From contig CADBOH010000081.1 in the NCBI GenBank assembly GCA_902796285.1, positions 1-11,453 of the forward strand: a stretch of DNA of 11,453 bases, given 5' to 3'. The notes beneath the pieces are model-generated. The model was not told where the DNA came from and did not search any database. It worked only from the letters and a program-made list of their open reading frames with translations. Every line of letters begins with the position of its first letter. Position 1 is the first letter of the stretch. Shown piece by piece: positions 1-5,638 of the stretch. This stretch comes from an uncultured Eubacteriales bacterium (GTDB taxonomy: Bacteria > Bacillota > Clostridia > Christensenellales > UBA1242). The position numbers and the translations under genes were made by a program.

Positions 1-470
1 TAGCCTTACGAGATGGTCCTCGCATCTTCACACAGGATTTCACGTGTCCCGCGCTACTCTGGAATCCTCTAGACGGTCGTTCAATTTCGGTTACGGGGCT
101 GTTACCCTATATTGCGTTCCTTTCCAGAAATCTTCACCTATCGTCTGACCTATCACATTGAGGTCCTAAACCCCTAGCAAATTTCTTCGCTAGGTTTGGG
201 CTCATGCAGTTTCGCTCGCCACTACTCCCACAATCGTTTTTTTACTTTCTTTTCCTCCGCTTACTTAGTTGTTTCGGTTCAGCGGGTTCCCCACATAACA
301 CTATTGATTCGTGTTATGTTACTACAACATGACTTGTAGTGTGTTTCCACATTCGGAAATCGACGGATCACAGATCAAGTGCATCTACCCGTCGCTTATC
401 GCAGCTTATCACGTCCTTCATCGGCGCCTAGTGCCAAGGCATCCCCTATATGCTCTTTGTAGCTTAATCA
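1..470 (-). rRNA. rrl: 23S ribosomal RNA, 5' part (partial)
   Basis: Read on the minus strand, this begins with TGATTAAGCTACAAAGAGCA and continues through the highly conserved 5' end of bacterial 23S rRNA: the GGGGATGCCTTGGCAC stretch, GATGAAGGACGTGATAAGC, and GATCCGTCGATTTCCGAATG. Only about 470 nt of a roughly 2.9-kb gene are present; the rest runs off the left edge. The exact mature 5' end, near position 470, is inferred by comparison with known 23S starts. No 16S gene lies immediately upstream, and the gene appears to have its own promoter at 720-749. Confidence 0.97.
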
Positions 471-713
471 TTTTTAAAAAATGAATTTTGGATAATCTTA
501 GCATTTTCGCTAAGTCTCATAATTAATTAAGACTTACTTGTTATTTCATTTACTCGACGTAAATTGAAATTTGCAAAAGATATTCGTATTACACAATAAA
601 TAACATGCGTAAATTAGAATATTTAATGCTCGTTTTACATACTGTAAAACTTATATTATGTAGTTGTCAAGGTTCTAACTAACTCTGGGCAACCAGCCCT
701 TTTTTAAGTTAGC
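471..713 (-). promoter_or_regulatory. 23S precursor leader with boxA-like element and hairpins
   Basis: This is the transcribed spacer between the predicted 23S transcription start (about 713) and the mature 5' end. No reading frame or tRNA is seen. On the minus strand it holds three structures in order. First, at the very 5' end, a nested stem-loop at 675-712 (CTAAC/GTTAG outer stem, GGGC/GCCC inner stem). Second, a boxA-like sequence CCTTGACAACTA at 661-672, which resembles the CTTTGAAAACTA class of Firmicutes rRNA antitermination boxes. Third, a perfect 8-bp hairpin GTTTTACA/TGTAAAAC at 632-650. A 6-bp hairpin CTTAGC/GCTAAG at 497-514 lies just before the mature end. The antitermination and processing roles are inferred from family knowledge. 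Confidence 0.6.
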
Positions 714-719
714 AAGAGT

Positions 720-749
720 ATAATAGCACAACGCTAAACCCAATGTCAA
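720..749 (-). promoter_or_regulatory. 23S rRNA promoter
   Basis: On the minus strand, TTGACA (744-749) is followed after an 18-bp spacer by TATTAT (720-725), giving a start near 713. The DNA just upstream of the -35, roughly 750-795, consists of A and T runs like an rRNA UP element. It is the only convincing promoter between the upstream peptidase terminator and the 23S gene, so it is assigned to the 23S unit. Confidence 0.75.
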
Positions 750-917
750 CACTTTTTTCAAAAAAATTTTAAAATTTTTAAACTTTTTTTTATTTTTTTT
801 ATTTTCTTCCCGAAACATCACCGTGTGTTCGCACTTTTGAGGCTATACAGCCCTATTTATAAGGATTTTTTTATAATTTTATAATTAAATTTTTTTGAAA
901 CTTACTTTACACATAAC
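750..917. other. AT-rich spacer upstream of 23S promoter, no gene seen
   Basis: The part next to the promoter (about 750-795) is almost pure A/T and probably acts as an UP element for the 23S promoter. The remainder (796-917) is AT-rich, with one small GC-richer patch around 810-855. I see no reading frame, RNA gene or repeat there. Confidence 0.5.
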
Positions 918-956
918 AAAAAAAAGGGAGATCTATAATTGTTATTTTGATAGATC
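918..956 (-). terminator. Rho-independent terminator of the peptidase gene
   Basis: On the minus strand, a 7-bp stem GATCTAT/ATAGATC (950-956 with 930-936) is followed by CCC and a run of eight T. The stem includes the last codons and stop of the peptidase gene. This physically separates that gene from the downstream 23S unit, which supports independent transcription of 23S. Confidence 0.75.
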
Positions 957-1739
957 ATCCTCTTCTTTGTCTAAATTGTTTAAGTTAAATTGTATTTGTT
1001 TATTCTCAAGCATTTGAGAAATATTTATGTAATTTTTTAACCAATCTTTGTAATCTAAACATTCAAGCCTTGTGTGTTCATTGTAATATCCAACGCTTAA
1101 ATTAGCTCCACATATTTTATCACATAAAACCACTATATCCGTTTTTGAATTTTTCCCAGCATCACTAAACTCTAAATTTTTCTCTATAAATTCCTTAAAG
1201 TTTGCTTCTACTGGAATATTGTAACATTTGTAATCTCTTTTATTTCTTCTATCAAATTGAAGAGCATAACAATGATTGTTTATTTCATCAAAAATATCTT
1301 TGTTTGCGTTTTTCAAAAATTTTGACCCGACCTGACAATGCTCTTCTCCGTCAACGATTAAAATTGAGTGTCCGCTATTTCTTAGTAGATATAAAATTGC
1401 ACAACCCGCCCTATCATCTGCCCCAATACCAAAATCCAAAAAAGAATTTTTGTTGTAGTAAATTCCAAAACTATATCCCAGCTTTTGCGTGTATTTTTCA
1501 TCCTCCCCAATCCAATTTTTATCCCAGACTGTGTCGGCGTGCGCAACTAATAATACTTTATCATCCCTCGTCCCTCTAATATAAACAAATCTTTCGTTTG
1601 GTCTCTCTCCTTGACGATAGGTTGCATTTGGCAAATTTTTAAAAATGTCAAAAATCTCATCATCATTATTTACACTTATTGACAAAAACCTTTCTAAAAT
1701 CTTTCTTTCTTCTTTGTGTTTTGTTTCGAAAATATTCAT
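942..1739 (-). CDS. M20/M28-like zinc exopeptidase, compact
   Basis: A 265-aa protein resembling zinc-dependent exopeptidases of the M20/M28/M42 type, predicted to hydrolyse peptides in the cytoplasm (no signal peptide). The ordered metal-site motifs are visible: VAHADT (H67, D69), GADDRAG (D108, the expected bridging ligand), DGEEH (E132-E133, general base plus ligand), QFD (D163), and a late SVGYYNEHT (H222). The insertion that forms a dimerisation or lid domain in PepT/PepD-type enzymes is missing, so this is a minimal catalytic-domain version. The start is supported by a GAGGG Shine-Dalgarno at about 1745-1750 and a promoter only about 20 nt upstream. It is monocistronic and closed by a terminator at its stop codon. 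The superfamily call is firm; substrate and exact family are not. Confidence 0.8.
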   Translation of the reverse strand: MNIFETKHKEERKILERFLSISVNNDDEIFDIFKNLPNATYRQGERPNERFVYIRGTRDDKVLLVAHADTVWDKNWIGEDEKYTQKLGYSFGIYYNKNSFLDFGIGADDRAGCAILYLLRNSGHSILIVDGEEHCQVGSKFLKNANKDIFDEINNHCYALQFDRRNKRDYKCYNIPVEANFKEFIEKNLEFSDAGKNSKTDIVVLCDKICGANLSVGYYNEHTRLECLDYKDWLKNYINISQMLENKQIQFNLNNLDKEEDDLSK

Positions 1740-1757
1740 AATTTACCCTCTGACAAA

Positions 1758-1786
1758 ATTATATAATCAATCACATAAAAAGTCAA
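1758..1786 (-). promoter_or_regulatory. Sigma-A promoter of the peptidase gene
   Basis: On the minus strand, TTGACT (1781-1786), a 17-bp spacer and a perfect TATAAT (1758-1763). The predicted start near 1751 leaves a leader of about 12 nt that is little more than the ribosome binding site. Confidence 0.85.
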
Positions 1787-1802
1787 TCTCTATTTTTTAA
1801 TA

Positions 1803-1825
1803 AAAAACCGAGCCAAAGGCCCGAT
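1803..1825 (-). terminator. Terminator of the 169-aa protein gene
   Basis: On the minus strand, a GC-rich stem CGGGCC-TTT-GGCTCG (one G-U pair) is followed by GTTTTTTATT. It lies about 115 nt after the stop of the gene ending at 1938 and is the first hairpin terminator downstream of it. Confidence 0.8.
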
Positions 1826-1937
1826 TAAAACTCATTTTAAATAAGTTGGTGATACAACAACTGTATTTGATTTTCGTTTGCCAACCTATGAGAGTCGACT
1901 CGCGCAAATCCCAAGCACTTATTAATTTGATTGTTTC
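1826..1937 (-). other. Non-coding 3' region with open-frame remnant
   Basis: This stretch lies between the stop at 1938 and the terminator stem. On the minus strand one frame stays open through it to a stop at 1837-1839 and encodes a 27-residue protein-like tail beginning KCLGFARVDSHRLANENQIQ. The frame has no start codon or ribosome binding site of its own and enters the end of the neighbouring gene in a different phase. The DNA around 1890-1910 (GAGTCGACTC palindrome) is GC-richer than its surroundings. It may be a gene remnant, a repeated element or an RNA 3' UTR; I cannot tell which. Confidence 0.3.
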
Positions 1938-2447
1938 TTATATCAGTTGAATAAGCTCTTCTTCGTCTTGTTGATCTATCATTTGTTCTTTCTCTTTCAT
2001 GCTATCAAAATAACCTTTTGGATCTCCTTCAATTAAAATTGCATTTTTAAGATCTCTGCAAGAATAGGCAAATCCGTTGGTTACTCTCTTAAAAGCTTTT
2101 GCTCCACTCTTTAACAAAGCATATACACACATACCAGGAAGTAATATAATTCCAGTTGGGATTGCTACTGTTAATGCACCAATACCGGCAGCGACTCTTG
2201 TAGCAGGCTTTTCGCCCTCTTGAAACAAATAGAACAATACTTTTGTAATTCCTCTAAGTGGAAGTGTTACTGTTGAAAACACAACATCAACTGCTTCCCC
2301 TGTGTATTTTAATATACCTTCGCCAATATCGCCTACAACGTCAAATGCTTTAGCGGAAGCGGAGGCAACTGTTGCACCAGCTTTTGCCATGCCTTTAACA
2401 AATTTGTTAGGTTCTTTACCATCATTTATATACTTTCTGTAACTCAT
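1938..2447 (-). CDS. Hypothetical membrane-associated protein, 169 aa
   Basis: Not recognised. The start is placed at the second of two in-frame ATGs because AAGGAG (2454-2459) directly abuts the first ATG and sits 6 nt from the second. Residues 16-60 are rich in Ala, Gly and Val with spaced Lys, like an amphipathic helix. Residues about 84-113 form a strong hydrophobic segment with Gly and Pro (GIGALTVAIPTGIILLPG), probably membrane-inserted. The C-terminus (about 150-169) is charged, Glu/Gln/Asp-rich and likely cytoplasmic. The gene has its own promoter and terminator, and lies next to a two-gene operon that also encodes a membrane protein. The transcription units are separate, so a shared role is only a guess. 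Confidence 0.75.
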   Translation of the reverse strand: MSYRKYINDGKEPNKFVKGMAKAGATVASASAKAFDVVGDIGEGILKYTGEAVDVVFSTVTLPLRGITKVLFYLFQEGEKPATRVAAGIGALTVAIPTGIILLPGMCVYALLKSGAKAFKRVTNGFAYSCRDLKNAILIEGDPKGYFDSMKEKEQMIDQQDEEELIQLI

Positions 2448-2453
2448 TTTCAT

Positions 2454-2459
2454 CTCCTT
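2454..2459 (-). promoter_or_regulatory. Shine-Dalgarno deciding the 2447 start
   Basis: AAGGAG lies with no spacing before the ATG at 2451-2453 and with 6 nt before the ATG at 2445-2447. Only the second ATG has workable spacing. Confidence 0.8.
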
Positions 2460-2468
2460 GCTTTCTAA

Positions 2469-2497
2469 ATAATATCACACACTCCTAGCCTTGTCAA
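2469..2497 (-). promoter_or_regulatory. Sigma-A promoter of the 169-aa protein gene
   Basis: On the minus strand, a perfect TTGACA (2492-2497), a 17-bp spacer and TATTAT (2469-2474). The predicted start near 2462 gives a leader of about 15 nt. Confidence 0.85.
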
Positions 2498-2522
2498 TAC
2501 CCTTTTTAAAACAATATCATAC

Positions 2523-2549
2523 AAAAAAGCCGACATTTAATATCGGCTT
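2523..2549 (-). terminator. Terminator of the 344-aa/92-aa operon
   Basis: On the minus strand, a 7-bp stem AAGCCGA/TCGGCTT (2543-2549 with 2527-2533) runs directly into six T. It lies just after the stop at 2557 and before the next gene's promoter. Confidence 0.9.
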
Positions 2550-2556
2550 TAAATTA

Positions 2557-2835
2557 TTATTTTAAATTACTTAATACGTTTTTCGCCATATCGGTAAGCT
2601 TGTTTGCACTGGCTATTGCCTCTGGCATCATTTCTTTTGTGAGCGCACCAATCAATTTTTCATCTGTCACATGGATAATTTTGTTCCCATCCTTTGCTCC
2701 AAACAGAATTTCACCTGTCGGGATTGCGGTTAACATCACAAAGTCGCTGTTATTTGTCTTGCGCTCAGCCAAAACATAAAACTCTTCACCGTTTAGTTTA
2801 ACTATGTCTCTTGGCTCGATCTCAATATTATTCAT
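2557..2835 (-). CDS. Small hypothetical protein, 92 aa, coupled to the 344-aa gene
   Basis: Not recognised. AGGAGG at 2845-2850 lies 9 nt before the ATG at 2833-2835 and only 3 nt before the one at 2839-2841, so the 2835 start is preferred. That makes the gene overlap the stop of the upstream CDS by 8 nt, within ATGAATAA, implying translational coupling. The first 60 residues have alternating beta-strand-like patterns (IVKLNGEEFYVLAE, FVMLTAI, EILFGAKDG) resembling a small SH3-like barrel. Residues about 61-92 look like an amphipathic helix (MMPEAIASANKLTDMAKNVL). No membrane segment. It is the second gene of a two-gene operon, so it probably acts with the 344-aa membrane protein; this is inference. 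Confidence 0.75.
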   Translation of the reverse strand: MNNIEIEPRDIVKLNGEEFYVLAERKTNNSDFVMLTAIPTGEILFGAKDGNKIIHVTDEKLIGALTKEMMPEAIASANKLTDMAKNVLSNLK

Positions 2836-3862
2836 TTTCATTTGCCTCCTCATTTATAGGAGCTCTCTTATAAGCACTTTCAATATCTGCCAAGTCTTCT
2901 TCATATCCAACTTTTAATCTCTCAAGTTTTTCACACATCTTAAAGTTGGCTTCTTTAGTGTAGCCTTTCTCTTCACAAATTTTTTCAAAAAAGATTTGTC
3001 CGTTTAGTTTATTGAATTTTTCATACAAATCACGATGAAGTTTCATCAAAGACTCTTTAATCTCAGTTTTCTCGTTGTATGACTCATCTTCTTGCGGCAA
3101 CTTTTCGAGTTCGGTTGACAATTTATCAATACCTGCCTCAAGTTTATCAAGTTCATCGCTTGTATTGATTACTTCATTTTCCAGATCTTCAATAGTAACG
3201 CCTTTTCTATCTCTCTTTGCTTTATCTAAATATGGAGAAATCAAATCATCGACTTTTTCTTTAAACAGTCTTAAAGGCTCATTATCAATCTGTGCATCTT
3301 CATACTTCTTAGCATATTTTTTTGCAACAATAGTAGCAATGCGAGATCTTTCTTTTTTCTTGCCATCAACACGCTCTGTTTTAACATCTGGCAAAGCAAT
3401 AAGTCCTCCTGCCACAGCAGCAGATACTCCACTTCCGATTATTGGCAAAGTTAAAGGATCTTGTGCACCCAAAAATTTTAAAACAATTCCTGAAATAAAC
3501 ACACCGAGTCCTGAAAGAACAGTGCATACCCAAGTTGTGTCAATTATTCCACTAACTTGGTTGTATTTTAATTTTTCAATACCTTGAGGGCTAACATCAA
3601 ATTCTTCTGCTTTGATTTTGCCTCTTTTCCACTTTTTGTACTGTTTTTTGATGAGCGGACTGCTTTTAACAATATACTCCACAAATCTGGCTCTTGCATA
3701 TGTAACATCTTTTACCACATCGGTACCAATCATATATGCAAGTTCTGGGTTGCCAGAAGCGATCTCTAAAATTTTGTTGTATTCTTTTTCAAAAAAATCC
3801 TTATCCTTTTGTGTTGTTTGAGCAAGGTTTTTTGCTTTTTCAAGGTTCTCTTTTCTTTTCAT
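2828..3862 (-). CDS. Hypothetical protein with two membrane segments and coiled coil, 344 aa
   Basis: Not recognised. Layout: a charged, helical N-terminal region (1-100) with Lys-rich segments; two hydrophobic segments at about 104-131 (WVCTVLSGLGVFISGIVLKF) and 136-158 (LPIIGSGVSAAVAGGLIALP) separated by a short loop, forming a membrane hairpin; then a long, highly charged C-terminal half with heptad-like Leu/Ile spacing at about 222-285, suggesting a coiled coil. Both termini would lie on the same side, probably the cytoplasm. The start is supported by GGAGG just upstream and a strong promoter. First gene of an operon with the 92-aa protein. It could be a membrane-anchored scaffold or a toxin-like pore former; nothing in the sequence decides this. 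Confidence 0.8.
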   Translation of the reverse strand: MKRKENLEKAKNLAQTTQKDKDFFEKEYNKILEIASGNPELAYMIGTDVVKDVTYARARFVEYIVKSSPLIKKQYKKWKRGKIKAEEFDVSPQGIEKLKYNQVSGIIDTTWVCTVLSGLGVFISGIVLKFLGAQDPLTLPIIGSGVSAAVAGGLIALPDVKTERVDGKKKERSRIATIVAKKYAKKYEDAQIDNEPLRLFKEKVDDLISPYLDKAKRDRKGVTIEDLENEVINTSDELDKLEAGIDKLSTELEKLPQEDESYNEKTEIKESLMKLHRDLYEKFNKLNGQIFFEKICEEKGYTKEANFKMCEKLERLKVGYEEDLADIESAYKRAPINEEANENE

Positions 3863-3883
3863 GATACCTCCACGTTTATTTGT

Positions 3884-3912
3884 ATTTTAACATGCGTCGC
3901 TCTTGTTGTCAA
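3884..3912 (-). promoter_or_regulatory. Sigma-A promoter of the 344-aa/92-aa operon
   Basis: On the minus strand, a perfect TTGACA (3907-3912), a 17-bp spacer and TAAAAT (3884-3889). The predicted start near 3877 gives a leader of about 15 nt with a GGAGG ribosome binding site. Confidence 0.85.
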
Positions 3913-3970
3913 GGGGTTTGATAAAAATCATTCGCTTTCTATTATATATTGTTATATATATAAATGATAT

Positions 3971-3984
3971 ATATTATATAATAT
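3971..3984. repeat. AT-only palindrome between terminator and next operon
   Basis: ATATTATATAATAT is a perfect 14-bp palindrome inside a roughly 45-bp tract of TA-rich DNA (about 3940-3984). It lies between the end of the ycxB-like gene and the promoter of the next operon. Low-complexity DNA of this kind often has no specific role. Confidence 0.4.
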
Positions 3985-4014
3985 AAAAGGAAATAGACAC
4001 TACTACTTCCTTTT
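3985..4014 (-). terminator. Weak terminator-like hairpin after the ycxB-like gene
   Basis: On the minus strand, an 8-bp stem AAAAGGAA/TTCCTTTT (4007-4014 with 3985-3992) encloses the stop codon and is followed by TATATTATATAATAT rather than a clean T run. It may be an inefficient terminator. No better candidate lies between here and the next promoter. Confidence 0.45.
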
Positions 4015-4566
4015 TTGTTTGTATTCTTTTTTAAAGGTAACGTTTAATCCTTTAGATTTTAAGTATTCTAAAAGGTCGGCACTTACGCCCTGTGTCATAC
4101 CTCTTTGATCTAGTATAAAACTTTGATATTTGTTGATGAAAACAAAAATATAAAGTCCATAAACTATAACATGATCAAGCTGCTCGTATGTAAGACGCTC
4201 TTGTGCGCTTTCTTTATACTCGTTGCTAGCGTTTTCTGCCACTTCACTGGTGATAACAAGTTCATCTTCAAAAAATTCAAAATGATTTAGGTATTTGTTG
4301 TCTTTAAAGATGTCCTGATTTCTTTTTTTTACGCTTTGGTTAATTACATAAGGAATAATAACTGCGCCTAACACGCCGGCAATCATAAATGCGATCCCCA
4401 AAAACATATAAACAAACAAGAGTCCAACACCTGCTCCAGCACAGATTGCAAACAAAACAATAGAAGCTAAAATAGATGTTTTTTTAACTGCAAAGTTTTG
4501 AAAAACTTCTATTTCTTCCTTCCCCATCCTGCTCGTGTTTTTAAATAATAGTTTTTTTTCTTCCAT
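4003..4566 (-). CDS. YcxB-like membrane protein
   Basis: A 187-aa protein with the layout of the YcxB family. It has a short cytoplasmic N-terminus, two transmembrane helices at about 30-54 and 56-77, and a C-terminal cytoplasmic domain (about 95-172). The key pattern there is RLTYEQLDHV (124-133), then YGLYIFVFIN and SFILDQRGMT, matching the YcxB-like C-terminal domain. The molecular function of this family is not established. The gene follows the degV-family gene by 8 nt; its weak AGGA site overlaps the degV stop codon, so translation is probably coupled. Hydrophobic content and length match family expectations. Confidence 0.75.
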   Translation of the reverse strand: MEEKKLLFKNTSRMGKEEIEVFQNFAVKKTSILASIVLFAICAGAGVGLLFVYMFLGIAFMIAGVLGAVIIPYVINQSVKKRNQDIFKDNKYLNHFEFFEDELVITSEVAENASNEYKESAQERLTYEQLDHVIVYGLYIFVFINKYQSFILDQRGMTQGVSADLLEYLKSKGLNVTFKKEYKQKRK

Positions 4567-4574
4567 AAATAATC

Positions 4575-5453
4575 CTACTTGTTTTTGTAAACCCTTTCAC
4601 ATGTAACGGCTAATGCCCCTTCACCAATATGACAAGACACGCTAAGTGAAAGCGGATCTATAAATCTTATTTTTAAACCAGGAAATTCTGCCGCCACCTG
4701 CGCAGCAAAATCTTTAGCCTTTTCGATGCAGTTTGTATGTGCGATACTAAGTTCAATTTCACCATTGTCTACAAACTGTTTAAATCGAGTTTCAAGATCT
4801 TTTTTAATTGCCGCTATCATTTTTTCTCTTGCAACTTTTTCGTTTAACACCTTGGCAAACGAGTCAAGTTTTCCACCTTGTATTTGAAGCACAGGCTTTA
4901 TCTTTAAAAGTGTGCCTATTGCAGCGGCGGCAGGAGTTATTCTACCACCCCTTTTTAAATATTTAAGAGTTGGCACCATTATGTAAATGCTTGAGTCTTT
5001 TTTTGTGTCAATTAGATATTTTTTGATTTCCTCTGCACTTTTCCCTTCTTTTGCAAGTGCAAGCGCATCCATAACAGACTGGCGTTGCGTAACCGAAATT
5101 CTTTGATTATCAACAACTTGAACGCGCCCATTATATTCCGTTGCAAAATTGATGGCAGTTTCACATGCACTGCTAAGCGAACTTGACATTGGAATATGCA
5201 CAATTTCATCATAATCTTTTAAAATTGAATCCCAAAGTTCAATAACACTGCCAAGTGATGGCTTTGATGTTGAAATATCACAGTCGCCAGCAAGCATTTT
5301 ATAAAATTCATCTTGCGTTAAATTTATATCCTCAAAATACTCTTTTTCATTGATCATAAAAGGCATTGGGATAACAAAAAGACCTTCAGTCTCATTGACC
5401 TCTTTTTGTGATATACCGCTATTACTATCTGTTACTACAGCGATTTTGCTCAT
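4575..5453 (-). CDS. DegV-family fatty-acid-binding protein
   Basis: A 292-aa protein of normal DegV/FakB length. Family members bind a fatty acid in a cleft between two domains; characterised FakB proteins present it to the kinase FakA for phosphorylation. Diagnostic motifs: VVTDSNSGI (6-14), DISTSKPS (59-66), IPMSSSLSSA (87-96), VVDNQRIS (113-120), YLKRGGRI (165-172), LLKIKPVLQIQGG (182-194) and CHIGEGALAV (274-283), the last a variant of the usual HxGPGAxG loop. Start supported by AAGGAG with a 5-nt gap. First gene of an operon with the YcxB-like gene. No fakA-type kinase gene lies in the window, so its role in exogenous fatty-acid use is inferred from family only. Confidence 0.93.
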   Translation of the reverse strand: MSKIAVVTDSNSGISQKEVNETEGLFVIPMPFMINEKEYFEDINLTQDEFYKMLAGDCDISTSKPSLGSVIELWDSILKDYDEIVHIPMSSSLSSACETAINFATEYNGRVQVVDNQRISVTQRQSVMDALALAKEGKSAEEIKKYLIDTKKDSSIYIMVPTLKYLKRGGRITPAAAAIGTLLKIKPVLQIQGGKLDSFAKVLNEKVAREKMIAAIKKDLETRFKQFVDNGEIELSIAHTNCIEKAKDFAAQVAAEFPGLKIRFIDPLSLSVSCHIGEGALAVTCERVYKNK

Positions 5454-5486
5454 AAAATCTCCTTGTGAGTAAATAAAATCAGGTTT

Positions 5487-5515
5487 ATTGTATCATAAAA
5501 CGCGAATTTTGTAAA
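5487..5515 (-). promoter_or_regulatory. Sigma-A promoter of the degV-family operon
   Basis: On the minus strand, TTTACA (5510-5515), a 17-bp spacer and TACAAT (5487-5492). The predicted start near 5480 gives a leader of about 27 nt. The base at 5515 is also the first base of the left arm of the inverted repeat at 5515-5560. Confidence 0.8.
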
Positions 5516-5560
5516 TCATAATAAATAAAAAATTTAGAAAATATCTTATTTTATTATGAT
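5515..5560. repeat. Perfect 11-bp inverted repeat in divergent promoter region
   Basis: ATCATAATAAA (5515-5525) and its exact reverse complement TTTATTATGAT (5550-5560) are separated by 24 bp. The left arm touches the -35 of the degV-family promoter; the right arm covers the expected -35 position of the DUF1846 promoter. The placement suggests a shared operator for both genes. The low-complexity AT composition raises the risk of coincidence. Confidence 0.5.
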
Positions 5561-5583
5561 AATTTTTTAAAAAGTTTTATACT
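5555..5583 (+). promoter_or_regulatory. Probable promoter of the DUF1846 gene
   Basis: TATACT (5578-5583) is a good -10. The matching -35 position, 17 bp upstream (5555-5560, TATGAT), is poor and coincides with an inverted-repeat arm, as expected if a regulator is needed. Predicted leader about 49 nt, longer than at the other promoters here. Confidence 0.45.
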
Positions 5584-5638
5584 AAAACTGGTTTTTAATT
5601 GTGCGCTTTACGCTGTTTTTAAAACAAAAGGGGTGACT

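Noticed and set aside
685..705. Plus-strand terminator-like hairpin GGGC-AACCA-GCCC followed by six T
   Set aside because: No plus-strand gene lies upstream of it; the same bases are better explained as part of the minus-strand 23S leader stem.
1202..1579. Plus-strand open frame of 125 codons
   Set aside because: Lies entirely opposite the peptidase gene, whose catalytic motifs are clear; its translation is Cys/Phe-rich and unlike a real protein.
1840..1937. Possible tRNA or small structured RNA
   Set aside because: No cloverleaf or known RNA motif can be formed; only a short GTTGG/CCAAC pairing and a GAGTCGACTC palindrome.
3075..3587. Plus-strand open frame of 170 codons
   Set aside because: Antisense to the 344-aa gene; a Ser-rich translation typical of a reverse frame, with no ribosome binding site.
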